Shown here: one piece after another, positions 25,666-34,446 of the stretch
How positions within the stretch are numbered: position 1 is the first letter of the stretch
Layout: the number at the start of each line of letters is the position of its first letter
Assembly (NCBI RefSeq): GCF_002797495.1
Contig: NZ_PGEZ01000001.1
Coordinates: 1,488,001 to 1,552,000 of the forward strand
Length of the DNA stretch: 64,000 nucleotides
Reading direction: 5' to 3'
From: Mumia flava
GTDB taxonomy: Bacteria > Actinomycetota > Actinomycetes > Propionibacteriales > Nocardioidaceae
The notes under the pieces: generated by a model
Told to the model about the DNA's origin: nothing
Seen by the model: the letters and a program-made list of their open reading frames with translations, nothing else
Database searches by the model: none
Translations under genes and position numbers: made by a program

Positions 25666-26930
25666 GGCAGCTCCAGCGTCACGACGGTCGGTCCCCCGGC
25701 GGGGCTCTCGACCATCATCGTGCCGTCGAACGAGTCCATCCGCCGCGCCACGCCCGCGAGGCCCGTGCCGCGTGCGGCATCGGCTCCCCCGACGCCGTTG
25801 TCCGCGACCACCGCCCGCACGCGGCCGGCGTCGTAGGTCAGGTCGACGGAAGCGCTGCTGGCGTGCGCGTGCCGGACGACGTTCGCGAGCGCTTCGGCGA
25901 CGCCGAAGTACAGGGCCGACTCCACCGGAGCCGGCAGGCGGCCGGGAAGGGCGGGGCGGACGTCGACCGGCACCGCGAGGTCGAGCGCGAGCGCCTCGAC
26001 CGCACCGCCGAGTCCGCGGTCGGCGAGCACGGGCGGGTGGATCCCGCGGACCACGCCGCGCAGGTCGTCCAGCGCAGCCGTCGTGGTGTCGCGTGCCTCC
26101 GCGATCAAGCGGCGGGCCGACTCGGGGTCGGTGTCGAAGACCTGCTCGGCGAGCCCGAGACTCATGCCGAGCGACGCGAGGCGGGCCTGGGCACCGTCGT
26201 GCAGGTCACGCTCGATCCTGCGGATCTCGGCTGCGGAGTGGTCGATCGTCTCCGCGCGCGACGCCTCGACGTGCGCGAGACGCCGCTCGAGCTCGCCACG
26301 GGTCGGAGCCAGCAGCGCGACGTCCATCCGTGCCCGCAGCCGCGCGACCGGTGGCGTCGTGAACCACCACACGATCATCAGCAGACCCGCGGGGATCCAG
26401 GCCTGCATCGCACTGCCTGCGCTGTCGATCTGCACCACGCCCGCGTCCAGGTCGAAGACGCCGTCGGGCGTCACCGCGTACACGAACGGGAACACCAGGA
26501 ACCACACGACGCCGAGCAGCAGCACCAACGGGACCAGCGACACCAGGAACGACAGGGTCGTCGCGACGTACGCCCAGGCCAGGTCGCGCCAACGGGCGGG
26601 ATCGTTGGCCCAGCTGCGGACCATCGCCGCGGCGCCACGCTCGGTCCGGACGCGGTACGGGTCGGGCACGGGCGTACGGAGGACCGCGCCCGCGATCCAA
26701 CGGTGCGCACCCGCGAGCCGTCGGAGCACCGGGACGAGCACCACGAGGAAACCGAAGCCGATCCCGATCGCGGCGAGCGGGATCGCGACGGTCACCAGGA
26801 TCGCCACGACCATCGTCGGCAGACCGAGCGCGACGTAGACGAAGACCAGACCGGTCAGCCGGAACCGCGACGTCCGCCGGGGCGGCAGCGTCGCCACCGG
26901 CGCGGGGGTCGGGGGCGGCGGCGCGCTCAT
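25629..26930 (-). CDS. NarL-partner sensor histidine kinase
   Basis: A 433-residue membrane kinase. Two groups of paired hydrophobic helices (about residues 25-75 and 120-200) form a putative sensor domain. A HisKA_3 dimerization domain follows with EIRRIERDLHDGAQARLASLG (histidine in DLHDG) and then an HATPase with EALANVVRHAHA, DNGVGG and GTGLAGVARR. ATG 26930 was chosen for its GAGGAG at 5 nt; an upstream ATG at 26957 would add nine residues. It is co-transcribed with the regulator. Confidence 0.92.
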   Translation of the reverse strand: MSAPPPPTPAPVATLPPRRTSRFRLTGLVFVYVALGLPTMVVAILVTVAIPLAAIGIGFGFLVVLVPVLRRLAGAHRWIAGAVLRTPVPDPYRVRTERGAAAMVRSWANDPARWRDLAWAYVATTLSFLVSLVPLVLLLGVVWFLVFPFVYAVTPDGVFDLDAGVVQIDSAGSAMQAWIPAGLLMIVWWFTTPPVARLRARMDVALLAPTRGELERRLAHVEASRAETIDHSAAEIRRIERDLHDGAQARLASLGMSLGLAEQVFDTDPESARRLIAEARDTTTAALDDLRGVVRGIHPPVLADRGLGGAVEALALDLAVPVDVRPALPGRLPAPVESALYFGVAEALANVVRHAHASSASVDLTYDAGRVRAVVADNGVGGADAARGTGLAGVARRMDSFDGTMMVESPAGGPTVVTLELPCALSSPRTSPS

Positions 26931-27092
26931 CGGGGCTCCTCGGGCGGTCGTGGTCATGATCCCACTCTGCGCGACGTCGATGCCACGAACAGTGGGGCCA
27001 GCACTACCACGATCGGGGGCGTCACCCCCGTGTGCACGCGCACGCCGGTCGATTGGCTCGATACCACGGAACACACGATCCCTGGAGGAGCC

Positions 27093-29291
27093 ATGACCAC
27101 GACCACCACACCCCCGCCCACCCGTCCGCCGACGACCGCGCAGCGCTCGCCCGTCGTCCGGGTCGCCCGGTGGAGCGCGACCCATCCGTGGCGTGCCCTC
27201 GCTCTGTGGGTCGCGTTCGTCGCGGCGGCGATGGCCGTGATGGCGAGCGTGCCGACGCAGTCGATGGGCGACGAGGACAACAGGATCGGGGAGTCCGGGC
27301 GAGCCGAGGCGATGATCGACGAGGCCGGCCTCACCGGAACCCCGTCCGAGCTGGTGCTGGTCACCGCACCCGGCGGTGGCACGCTCGACCGTACGGCCGC
27401 CGACCAGGTCGCCGCCGACCTGCAGCCGGCCGCTTCGGCCGTCGACGGGGTCGCCGGTGTGGCCGAACCGGTCTGGTCCGACGACGGCACGGCGATGCTG
27501 GTCGGCATCTCGCTCACCGACGCGGACCTGGAGGACCAGGAGACGACCGCCGCCGACCTGCAGGACGTGACCGCCGACGTCGCCGACGCGCACCCCGACC
27601 TCGACGTGGTCCAGACCGGCGGCACCTCGATCGGGTCCGCGATCGACGAGCGGGTCGGCGACGATCTGGCCGCAGGTGAGGCCCGCAGCCTCCCGATCAC
27701 CTTCGCGCTCATGGTGATCGCCTTCGGCGCCCTGATCGCAGCGGCCATCCCGGTCGCGCTCGCGTTCTCGTGCGTCCTCACCGCGATGGGGCTGTACGCG
27801 CTGGTGTCGTTCCTCGTGCCGGACTCGGGGACCGTCGCGAGCGTCATCCTGATGATCGGGATGGCGGTCGGCGTCGACTACTCGCTGTTCTACCTGAAGC
27901 GCGAACGCGAGGAGCGGCGCAAGGGCGCTTCCACGGTGGACGCGATCGAGATCGCCGCCGCAACGTCGGGACGCGCGATCGTCGTCGCCGGCGTCGCCGT
28001 CATCGTCGCGATGTCCGGGTTGATGCTGACCCGCGACACCGTCTTCGTCGGCCTCGCCGTCGGGGCGATGCTGGTGGTCGCGGTCGCGATGCTCGGCTCC
28101 GTGACGGTGCTGCCGGCGCTGCTCGCGAAGCTGGGCCGCTGGGTGGACCGGCCACGGGTCCCGGGCCTGTGGCGGATGAACCGCCGGATCGGCACGGGGG
28201 GCATCAGCAGGCGCCTGATCGGTCCTGTGCTGCGCCACCCGCGGGTCTCGCTCGCAGCCTCGGTCGTCGTGATGGCGGTGCTCGCCGCGCCGGCGCTCGG
28301 GATGAAGCTGCACGAGGGCACGATCGAGACGCTGCCCGACGACGTGCCGGAGGTCGCGGCGTACCAGCAGGTGCAGCGCTATCTCCCGACCGAGCGGTCG
28401 TCGATCGACGTCGTCGCTCGGACCGCTGACGCCGGCCAGACCGACGACGTACGGGGTGCGCTGGAGATGCTCGGCCGCGAGGCCGTCGACGCCGGCACCG
28501 CGTCCGCGACCGGCGAGGTCGTGGTCGGCGACGACGGCCGCACGGTGCTGCTCGAGCTGACGGCGCCGGAGGCCGACGGCGACTCCCGCAACGAACGAGC
28601 CGTCACCGACCTGCGTGACGACCTCGTCCCCGGTGCCCTGGACGGGCTCGGGACGACCTGGGCGGTCGGCGGGAACGACGCCCGAGCGGTGGACCACCAC
28701 GCCGACCAGCGCTGGACCCTCCCGCTCGTCGTCGCGTTCGTGCTCGGGCTCACGATGCTCGTGATGGTCGCGGTCTTCCGCAGCGTCACGGTCGCCCTGG
28801 TGACGACCGCGCTCAACCTCCTGTCGGTCGGTGCTGCGTTCGGCGTGATGGTGCTGGTCTTCCAGAACACCTGGGCGGAGTCGCTGCTCGACTTCACCTC
28901 AGCGGGCTTCCTCGTCGACTGGGTGCCGCTGTTCTGCTTCGTCGTCCTGGTCGGGTTGTCGATGGACTACCACGTGTTCGTGATGAGCCGCGTCCGCGAG
29001 GGTCTTCGGCGTGGGATGTCGACCCGGCTCGCGGTGGAGTACGGGGTGCGCCAGACGGCGAGCGTGGTCACGAGCGCGGCGGCGGTGATGATCTCGGTGT
29101 TCGCCGTGTTCGCGACCCTGTCGATGCTCGAGATGAAGCAGATGGGGGTCGGCCTGTCGGTCGCGATCCTGCTCGACGCGACGGTGGTCCGGCTGTTCCT
29201 GCTGCCGGCGGCCCTGATCGTGCTCGACCGCAGGCTCGGCCCGCTCCGCCGCCCGGATCGTCGCGAGGTCGGGGCAGCCGCGGAGCAGTGA
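27093..29291 (+). CDS. MMPL-family membrane transporter
   Basis: A 732-residue RND-related transporter with about twelve membrane helices in two halves. The first helix is ALWVAFVAAAMAVM, a periplasmic domain follows, then helices 2-6 with the conserved IGMAVGVDYSLFYLKREREE. The second half repeats the layout with VVLVGLSMDYHVFVMSRVREGL. The paired GVDYS and SMDYH motifs carry the proton-relay Asp-Tyr. Members export lipids or small molecules. ATG 27093 follows GGAGGAG. The divergent NarL-type system probably controls it; a short GGGGG-N5-CCCCC dyad lies about 80 bp upstream. Confidence 0.93.
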   Translation: MTTTTTPPPTRPPTTAQRSPVVRVARWSATHPWRALALWVAFVAAAMAVMASVPTQSMGDEDNRIGESGRAEAMIDEAGLTGTPSELVLVTAPGGGTLDRTAADQVAADLQPAASAVDGVAGVAEPVWSDDGTAMLVGISLTDADLEDQETTAADLQDVTADVADAHPDLDVVQTGGTSIGSAIDERVGDDLAAGEARSLPITFALMVIAFGALIAAAIPVALAFSCVLTAMGLYALVSFLVPDSGTVASVILMIGMAVGVDYSLFYLKREREERRKGASTVDAIEIAAATSGRAIVVAGVAVIVAMSGLMLTRDTVFVGLAVGAMLVVAVAMLGSVTVLPALLAKLGRWVDRPRVPGLWRMNRRIGTGGISRRLIGPVLRHPRVSLAASVVVMAVLAAPALGMKLHEGTIETLPDDVPEVAAYQQVQRYLPTERSSIDVVARTADAGQTDDVRGALEMLGREAVDAGTASATGEVVVGDDGRTVLLELTAPEADGDSRNERAVTDLRDDLVPGALDGLGTTWAVGGNDARAVDHHADQRWTLPLVVAFVLGLTMLVMVAVFRSVTVALVTTALNLLSVGAAFGVMVLVFQNTWAESLLDFTSAGFLVDWVPLFCFVVLVGLSMDYHVFVMSRVREGLRRGMSTRLAVEYGVRQTASVVTSAAAVMISVFAVFATLSMLEMKQMGVGLSVAILLDATVVRLFLLPAALIVLDRRLGPLRRPDRREVGAAAEQ

Positions 29292-29307
29292 CGCCGCTTC
29301 CGACGGC

Positions 29308-29505
29308 GAGGCGCGAGCGGAGCACCCCGCTGGTCGAGGCGCGAGCGGAGAACCCCGCTGGTCGAGGCGCGAGCGGAGCGAGTGATCGAGACCCCTCAGA
29401 GTGCGTCTCGATCGTCGCTCCGCTCCGCCTCGACGAACGGGCAAGGTCGCTCCGCTCCGCCTCGACGAACGGGCAGGGTCGCTCCGCTCCGCCTCGACGA
29501 ACGGC
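29308..29505. repeat. cluster of dispersed repeats in both orientations
   Basis: Up to about 29393 there are three copies reading GAGGCGCGAGCGGAG; from about 29404 to 29502 there are three in the opposite orientation reading TCGCTCCGCTCCGCCTCGAC. They meet head to head around CCCCTCAGAGTGC, so the middle can form an imperfect hairpin (arms GAGCGAGTGATCGAGAC and GTCTCGATCGTCGCTC). It separates the convergent MMPL and tmsB genes and may act as a terminator. No gene is seen here. Confidence 0.75.
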
Positions 29506-30807
29506 TCAGCTGCCCCAGGTCGGACGCAGCGGGAAGTCGACCGTGCCGTCGTCGGCGGTCTTGGTGGCGAGCACGTGGTGCAGCTGGATCTTGTTGCGCT
29601 CGAACCCGAGCCGGGACCCGGCCATGTAGAGGCCCCACACCTTCGCCGTGCCGACGCCGACCTCGGCGACGGCCTCGTCCCAGTTCTCCGCCAGGTTGCG
29701 GCACCAGTCGCGCAGCGTCATCGCGTAGTGCATGCGGAGGTTCTCCTCGTGGTGCACCTCGAGACCGGCGTTCTGGACCTCGGTGATGATCTTGCCGGAC
29801 CCGGTCAGCTCCCCGTCGGGGAACACGTACCGGTCGATGAACGCGCCCGCGTTCGCCCGCGACCGGTTGTCGGGGCGGGTGATGCAGTGGTTCAGCATCC
29901 GGCCGCCCTCCTTCAGGTGGTCACGGATGAAGGCGAAGTAGGCCGGGTAGTTGTGCACGCCGATGTGCTCGGTGAGGCCGATCGAGCTGATCGCGTCGAA
30001 GCCGGTCTCGGGCACGTCTCGGTAGTCGGAGAACCGGACCTGCGCCCGACCCGCGAGACCTTCGCGCTCGATCGCCGCCTGCGCCCAGAGCGCCTGCTGC
30101 TCCGAGAGCGTCGCGCCGATCACCTCGACGCCGTAGTTCTTGGCAGCGTGGCGGACCATGCCGCCCCAGCCGCACCCGATGTCGAGGAGCCGCTGGCCCG
30201 GCTGGAGGTCGAGCTTGCGGCAGACCAGGTCGTACTTCTCGGCCTGCGCCTCCTCCAGCGTCGAGTCGACCTTCGGGAACACCGCGCACGTGTAGGTCAT
30301 CGACGGGCCGAGCACCAGCTCGTAGAAGCGGTTCGAGACGTCGTAGTGGTGGTGGATCGCCTCGGCGTCCCGGGTCTTGGAGTGGCGCAGGCCCTCGAGC
30401 AGCCGGCGCCAGCGCGGGAGGTGCTCCTGGGGCGGGGTCGGCGGCGGCAGCAGGTGGTTCATGCCGAGCGCACGCACGATCCTGAGGGTCTCGGCCGCGC
30501 TCGGCGCACGCAGCCGGGTCTTGTCCATCAGCAGGACCAGCGCGTCGTACGGGTCGCCCGGGTGGACGCCGTCGATCTCGAGGTCGCCCGTCACGTAGGC
30601 CCGGGCCATCCCGAGGTCGCCCGGCGCGGACATGACGTACGAGAGCCCGCGCTCGTTGAGCAGCCGGACCGTGATCGCGGCGTCGGCCGGACCCGCCGTG
30701 CTCCCGTCGTAGGCCTCGAACCGGAACGCCAGCTCACCGGGGAGCATGGCCTCGATCGCCTCACCGAGGCTCATCGTCGGTCGGGTGGGTTTGCTGGAGA
30801 TGCTCAT
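29506..30807 (-). CDS. tmsB: SAM-dependent fatty acyl methyltransferase (10-methylene forming)
   Basis: A 433-residue enzyme of the cyclopropane-fatty-acid-synthase family. After an N-terminal domain of about 150 residues come HHHYDVSNRFYELVLGPSMTYTCAVF, the SAM-binding LLDIGCGWGG (about residues 207-216), and SIGLTEHIG with the active-site region. Together with the flavoprotein next to it this matches the pair called TmsB/TmsA or BfaB/BfaA, which turns oleoyl phospholipid into 10-methylene- and then 10-methylstearate (tuberculostearic acid). The ATG overlaps the tmsA stop in ATGA. Assignment rests on the pairing; an isolated homologue would be called a cyclopropane synthase. Confidence 0.86.
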   Translation of the reverse strand: MSISSKPTRPTMSLGEAIEAMLPGELAFRFEAYDGSTAGPADAAITVRLLNERGLSYVMSAPGDLGMARAYVTGDLEIDGVHPGDPYDALVLLMDKTRLRAPSAAETLRIVRALGMNHLLPPPTPPQEHLPRWRRLLEGLRHSKTRDAEAIHHHYDVSNRFYELVLGPSMTYTCAVFPKVDSTLEEAQAEKYDLVCRKLDLQPGQRLLDIGCGWGGMVRHAAKNYGVEVIGATLSEQQALWAQAAIEREGLAGRAQVRFSDYRDVPETGFDAISSIGLTEHIGVHNYPAYFAFIRDHLKEGGRMLNHCITRPDNRSRANAGAFIDRYVFPDGELTGSGKIITEVQNAGLEVHHEENLRMHYAMTLRDWCRNLAENWDEAVAEVGVGTAKVWGLYMAGSRLGFERNKIQLHHVLATKTADDGTVDFPLRPTWGS

Positions 30808-32198
30808 CGACGTCTCACCGCCTTCTCGTACAGACCGGTCAGCCGGTCCTTGGGGTCGTACGTAGCCTTCACCTCGGCGAGGTACGGCATGTTGTAGAGC
30901 TCGGCGAACGTCTCCGGGGAGTAGAACGCCTCCGAGTACAGCGACTTGTGGCCGCCGAGCGCGTGGACCTTCTCCTCCACGCGGCGGTTGACCAGTCCGG
31001 CCGGCGATCCGCCCCGGACCTCGACCGTGCCCCAGAACCCGACGTTCACGTAGGTCAGTCCCGGCTCCAGCGGGTACAGCGGCCACCGGGTCGCGCTGCC
31101 CGGCCCGTCGGGCTCGCGCAGCCGCAGCGGGCAGAGCCACACCGGCCGCATCCCGACCGCGTCGTCGAACCAGGTGAGGAACTCCGCGAGCCGGTCGACC
31201 GGCACCTCGATGTCCTGGATCACCCGCTCGCGCTGCTCGACGCCGTTGCGCTTGATCCGGTCGAGCTTCGCGGCGATCGCGAACCTCGTGTCGAGGCCGA
31301 CCATGCGCTGGTAGACGTCGCTGCGCCGGTAGCGCTTCGGCCACAGCCGCCGGGCCAGCGGATGCTGCGCGCCGAACGCCCGGCTGCACCAGAACCAGTC
31401 GGTGTCCCAGCGCCAGAGGTAGTCCTCCATGGTCAGCGCGTCGGTGCTGCGGGTCCGGACCGACCGGTAGTACACGTCCTGGCCGGTGTAGTCGCTGACG
31501 TCGAGGTCGTCGTCGGTGAACTCGGCGAGCGTCAGGTCGATCTCGCCGGGGTGGAAGGCCGTCCCGTCGATGGCGTCGACCCGCACCCCGTCGTACGACC
31601 GCTCCTCGACGATCCGCGCGATCAGCTCCGCGGCGGTGGTCGGGTCGTCCACGCGCACGTGCCGCAGCCGGACGTTCGCGGGGACGGCTTCGAGCGCGAT
31701 CCGGATCCGGGTCGCGTACCCGAGCGAGCCGTAGGAGTTCGGGAACGCGTGGAACAGGTCGGCGTTGCGCTCTGGGCTGCAGGTGACGACCTCGCCGGCT
31801 CCGGTGAACACGTCCATCTCGAGAACCGACTCGTGCGGCAGGCCGTTGCGGAACGACGTCGCCTCGATCCCGAGACCGGTCACGGCACCACCCAGCGTGA
31901 TCGTGCGCAGCTGCGGCACGACGAAGGGGATCAGGCCGTACGGCAGGGTGGCCGCGACCAGGTCCTCGTAGGTGCACATGCCCTGCACGTCGGCCGTGCG
32001 CGCGTCCGCATCGATGCTGACGACACCGGTCAGGCCGGACACGTCCAGGCCGGGGGTGGTCACGACGTCGCGGGGTCGGAAGAGGTTCGTCGTGCGCTTC
32101 GCCAGCCGCACCGGCGCACCGTCGGGAAGCGCGTCGTACGAGGCGGTCAGCCGGCGCACGGCGTCGGAGTGCTGCTGTGGTCCGACGATCTGGCTCAC
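30804..32198 (-). CDS. tmsA: FAD-binding oxidoreductase, 10-methylene reductase
   Basis: A 464-residue FAD-linked oxidase (PCMH-type) fold with TTPGLDVSGLTGVVSIDA and LRTITLGGAVTGLGIEATSFRNG in the FAD domain and a long C-terminal substrate domain ending AEVKATYDPKDRLTGLYEKAV. It resembles DIMINUTO/DHCR24-like reductases. In the TmsA/BfaA system this protein reduces the 10-methylene acyl intermediate. The start is GTG 32198, 6 nt after a TAGGGT element; GTG 32204 is too close to that element. It is coupled to tmsB by a 4-nt overlap. Confidence 0.86.
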   Translation of the reverse strand: MSQIVGPQQHSDAVRRLTASYDALPDGAPVRLAKRTTNLFRPRDVVTTPGLDVSGLTGVVSIDADARTADVQGMCTYEDLVAATLPYGLIPFVVPQLRTITLGGAVTGLGIEATSFRNGLPHESVLEMDVFTGAGEVVTCSPERNADLFHAFPNSYGSLGYATRIRIALEAVPANVRLRHVRVDDPTTAAELIARIVEERSYDGVRVDAIDGTAFHPGEIDLTLAEFTDDDLDVSDYTGQDVYYRSVRTRSTDALTMEDYLWRWDTDWFWCSRAFGAQHPLARRLWPKRYRRSDVYQRMVGLDTRFAIAAKLDRIKRNGVEQRERVIQDIEVPVDRLAEFLTWFDDAVGMRPVWLCPLRLREPDGPGSATRWPLYPLEPGLTYVNVGFWGTVEVRGGSPAGLVNRRVEEKVHALGGHKSLYSEAFYSPETFAELYNMPYLAEVKATYDPKDRLTGLYEKAVRRR

Positions 32199-32204
32199 GA
32201 GCAC

Positions 32205-32210
32205 ACCCTA
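32205..32210 (-). promoter_or_regulatory. leaderless-type -10 element of tmsA
   Basis: TAGGGT lies 6 nt before GTG 32198 on the minus strand, with no ribosome binding site. It separates tmsA-tmsB from the aroQ group upstream. Confidence 0.55.
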
Positions 32211-32276
32211 GGGAAACCCGCGGGATGCCGCTACGTCGGGCCGGTCACGTCACCTGTCACACGCCGTGGCAGCCGC

Positions 32277-32723
32277 TCATCCCGGCGGGTCGGAGTCGAG
32301 CTGCGAGGCGATGAATCCGAGGGCGGCGACGTAGCCCTCGAAGCCCAGGCCGACGATCACCCCGGTCGCGACGTCCGACAGGTACGAGTGGTGCCGGAAC
32401 TCCTGACGCTGGTGCACGTTCGAGATGTGCACCTCGATCAGCGGCGCGGTCAGCATCTCGGCGGCGTCGCGGATCGCGATCGAGGTGTGGGTCCAGGCGC
32501 CGGCGTTGATCACGACCGGCGAGCCGGCCTCGGCCGCCTCGTGCAGCCAGTCGATCATCACGGCCTCGCTGTTGGTCTGGCGGACGTCGACGTCCAGACC
32601 GTGGTCGGCTCCCGTGTGGCGGCACAGCGCCGCCAGCTCGTCGTAGGTCCGCGAGCCGTAGACGGTCGGGTCGCGCTTGCCGAGCCGGTTCAGGTTGGGA
32701 CCGTTGAGCACCAGGACCGTCAT
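32277..32723 (-). CDS. aroQ: type II 3-dehydroquinate dehydratase
   Basis: A 148-residue shikimate-pathway enzyme converting 3-dehydroquinate to 3-dehydroshikimate. It has [17 protein letters not shown], the catalytic tyrosine in [33 protein letters not shown] and [17 protein letters not shown], all standard for the type II enzyme. ATG 32723 overlaps the pirin stop by one base, and GTG directly before it (GTGATG) would be a 4-nt overlap. GAGGA precedes both. No other shikimate gene is in the window. Confidence 0.95.
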   Translation of the reverse strand: MTVLVLNGPNLNRLGKRDPTVYGSRTYDELAALCRHTGADHGLDVDVRQTNSEAVMIDWLHEAAEAGSPVVINAGAWTHTSIAIRDAAEMLTAPLIEVHISNVHQRQEFRHHSYLSDVATGVIVGLGFEGYVAALGFIASQLDSDPPG

Positions 32724-33499
32724 CACGCCACTTCCTCGTCGAACCGCCAGATCAGCACCTCCGCGGACGTGACCGCCCGTACGGAGAGCCCGGCCGCGTC
32801 GACGGCGCGCACGGCGTCACCGACCTCGAGCCGGTGCGGCCGACGCCGTCGAGGCGTGCCGAGGTCGATGCTCCCACGGCTGACCTGCAGGTGCACCATC
32901 CCCGGCGCTTCGTCGAGACCCACCTGGTCGCCCGCGTCGAGCAACGCGGCCTGGAGCCCGACGCCCGGCCGCACGGCGAGGACATCGATCAGGTAGCCGC
33001 GGGCGCCGGCGAGGTCGGCCTGCCGGTAGACCGGAGGGCCCGGGTCCGGCGACGCGAGCTCGTCCGGCGACGGCGCCAGCATCATCTGGAGGAAGCGCAG
33101 CGGCTCGGTCGCCGACGCGTTGCGCTCGGTGTGCTCGATCCCCGTGCGTGCGCTCACGTGCTGCACCTCGCCCGGCCGTACGGTCCCGTCGACGCCGGTC
33201 GAGTCGGCGTGCGCGAGGGCGCCGTCGAGCACCCACGTGACGATCTCGACGTCGGCGTGGGCGTGGGCGTCGTAGCCGGCGCCGGGCGCGAGCAGCTCCT
33301 CGTTGACCGCGCGCAGCGGACCGAACGCGACGTTGTCGGGGTCGTAGTGGTCGCCGTAGGAGAAGGAGTGCCGCGTCGTGATGCCGTCGCGGACCGACAC
33401 GTACCGCTCGTCGGAGCGGATCAAGGTGACATCGGCCCCGCTCGTCGAGGCGGAGCGGAGCGACGATCGAGACAGCCGGTTCCGCCAGCGCCCGCTCAT
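32723..33499 (-). CDS. pirin family protein with repeat-derived N-terminus
   Basis: A bicupin pirin protein. The N-terminal cupin has [40 protein letters not shown] and [14 protein letters not shown], with the metal-binding His/Glu set; the C-terminal cupin is divergent. The first 22 residues from ATG 33499 ([20 protein letters not shown]) include 12 encoded by a copy of the dispersed repeat. The usual family start corresponds to TTG 33424 ([11 protein letters not shown]). ATG 33499 overlaps the protease stop in ATGA, so translation probably enters there. Function is unknown; quercetinase or redox sensing are known for relatives. Confidence 0.82.
   Translation of the reverse strand: MSGRWRNRLSRSSLRSASTSGADVTLIRSDERYVSVRDGITTRHSFSYGDHYDPDNVAFGPLRAVNEELLAPGAGYDAHAHADVEIVTWVLDGALAHADSTGVDGTVRPGEVQHVSARTGIEHTERNASATEPLRFLQMMLAPSPDELASPDPGPPVYRQADLAGARGYLIDVLAVRPGVGLQAALLDAGDQVGLDEAPGMVHLQVSRGSIDLGTPRRRRPHRLEVGDAVRAVDAAGLSVRAVTSAEVLIWRFDEEVA
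33440..33473. repeat. dispersed repeat copy inside the pirin reading frame
   Basis: Reading on the minus strand, GTCTCGATCGTCGCTCCGCT continues CCGCCTCGACGAGCG, the same element as in the 24792 and 29308 clusters. It is in frame and free of stops, adding residues [12 protein letters not shown] to the N-terminus of the pirin protein. Confidence 0.7.
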
Positions 33500-33843
33500 G
33501 CGTACCCCAGGTCGTGCAGCCGGTCGTCGTCGATCCCGAAGTAGTGCGCGATCTCGTGCGCGACGGTGATCCCGACCTCGGCGACCACGTCCTCCTCGGT
33601 CTCGCAGATCGCGAGGGTGGGGTTGCGGTAGACCATGATCCGGTCGGGCAGCACCCCGGCGTACGTGCCGCCGCGCTCGGTGAGCGGGATGCCGTCGTAG
33701 AGGCCGAGCAGGGTCGGGTCGTCGGCCGGCGCGTCGTCCTCCACGAACAGCACGACGTTGTCGAGCAGGTCGGTCAGCTCGGCCGGGAGGTCGGCGTACG
33801 CCTGCTCGACGAGCTCGTTGAACCGGTCCGGGTCCATCGTCAT
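33496..33843 (-). CDS. small zincin-like metallopeptidase
   Basis: A 115-residue protein of the minimal zincin type (PF06262-like). The motif [24 protein letters not shown] contains HEIAH followed by a downstream Asp as third ligand, the pattern of actinobacterial relatives. The rest is acidic and helical. ATG 33843 has GGGAGG 4 nt upstream; ATG 33837 and GTG 33846 are alternatives. It is the first gene of a likely operon with pirin (ATGA overlap) and aroQ. Substrate is unknown. Confidence 0.85.
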   Translation of the reverse strand: MTMDPDRFNELVEQAYADLPAELTDLLDNVVLFVEDDAPADDPTLLGLYDGIPLTERGGTYAGVLPDRIMVYRNPTLAICETEEDVVAEVGITVAHEIAHYFGIDDDRLHDLGYA

Positions 33844-33911
33844 CACGCCTCCCAGTCTGCCCGACTCGTCCACGTCCCCGTATGCTGATCCGGTCGCGTG
33901 CAGACGCGTCC

Positions 33912-33984
33912 GCCCTCATCGTCTAGTGGCCTAGGACGCCGCCCTTTCAAGGCGGTAGCACGGGTTCGAATCCCGTTGGGGGCA
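33912..33984 (+). tRNA. tRNA-Glu (UUC)
   Basis: A 73-nt cloverleaf. The acceptor GCCCTCA pairs with TGGGGGC, the anticodon stem CCGCC/GGCGG encloses CTTTCAA with anticodon TTC, and the T arm is CGGGTTCGAATCCCG. CCA is not encoded. A TATGCT hexamer at 33881-33886 is a possible -10. A 7-bp hairpin (33992-34018) follows. Confidence 0.97.
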
Positions 33985-34022
33985 CGCTCGAGGGGTGCTC
34001 TCCGTGGAACGGCACCCCGGTC

Positions 34023-34051
34023 TTGGGGGTCTTGAACCGGTCGAGTAGAGT
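34023..34051 (+). promoter_or_regulatory. promoter of tRNA-Asp
   Basis: TTGGGG (34023-34028) and TAGAGT (34046-34051) are separated by exactly 17 bp. The predicted start lies about 38 nt before the tRNA. Confidence 0.55.
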
Positions 34052-34095
34052 GGTGCTCGCACCCGCTGAGGGCGCACGAACAACTGAAGATGCAA

Positions 34096-34172
34096 GGCCC
34101 TGTGGCGCAGTTGGTTAGCGCGCCGCCCTGTCACGGCGGAGGTCGCGAGTTCGAGTCTCGTCAGGGTCGCCA
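34096..34172 (+). tRNA. tRNA-Asp (GUC)
   Basis: The acceptor GGCCCTG pairs with CAGGGTC, the anticodon stem GCCGC-type helix encloses CTGTCAC with anticodon GTC, and GCGAGTTCGAGTCTCGT forms the T arm. Discriminator G is followed by an encoded CCA (34170-34172), unlike the other two tRNAs here. Confidence 0.97.
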
Positions 34173-34174
34173 GC

Positions 34175-34204
34175 AAAGGTCCGAGCCGTCCGGCTCGGAC
34201 CTTT
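34175..34204 (+). terminator. intrinsic terminator after tRNA-Asp
   Basis: AAAGGTCCGAGCC (34175-34187) and GGCTCGGACCTTT (34192-34204) form a 13-bp perfect stem with a GTCC loop, followed by CTCGTT. From here to 34446 no gene or repeat is seen apart from a TAATCT hexamer at 34421-34426 that may serve the next gene. Confidence 0.85.
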
Positions 34205-34446
34205 CTCGTTGTTCGGCACACCCCGTCGTACGGCTGGGCGCAGTGCGTGCCTGCGTTCCCGCAGGCCGGGGACGCAGATGCCTGCACCGCGACCGCGTCA
34301 CGGTACACAACGCAGGCACGTCCGTACGGCCGGGCGCGACGTTTGTCGCGACGCGGGCACGGCTACACAGACGGCTGGGTCGTGGCGTGAGAATCGCCAC
34401 ACATGGTTGCGGAATGCATCTAATCTGCCGACTCGTTGCACCTTGT

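Noticed and set aside
27010-27025. A regulator-binding dyad GGGGG-N5-CCCCC upstream of the MMPL gene
   Set aside because: Five-base arms of G and C are expected by chance in this GC-rich DNA; it is mentioned with the gene only as a possibility.
34205-34446. A hidden gene in the gap before the nitroreductase
   Set aside because: Frames crossing this region run through tRNA-Asp and its terminator, and the peptides have no start signal or motif.
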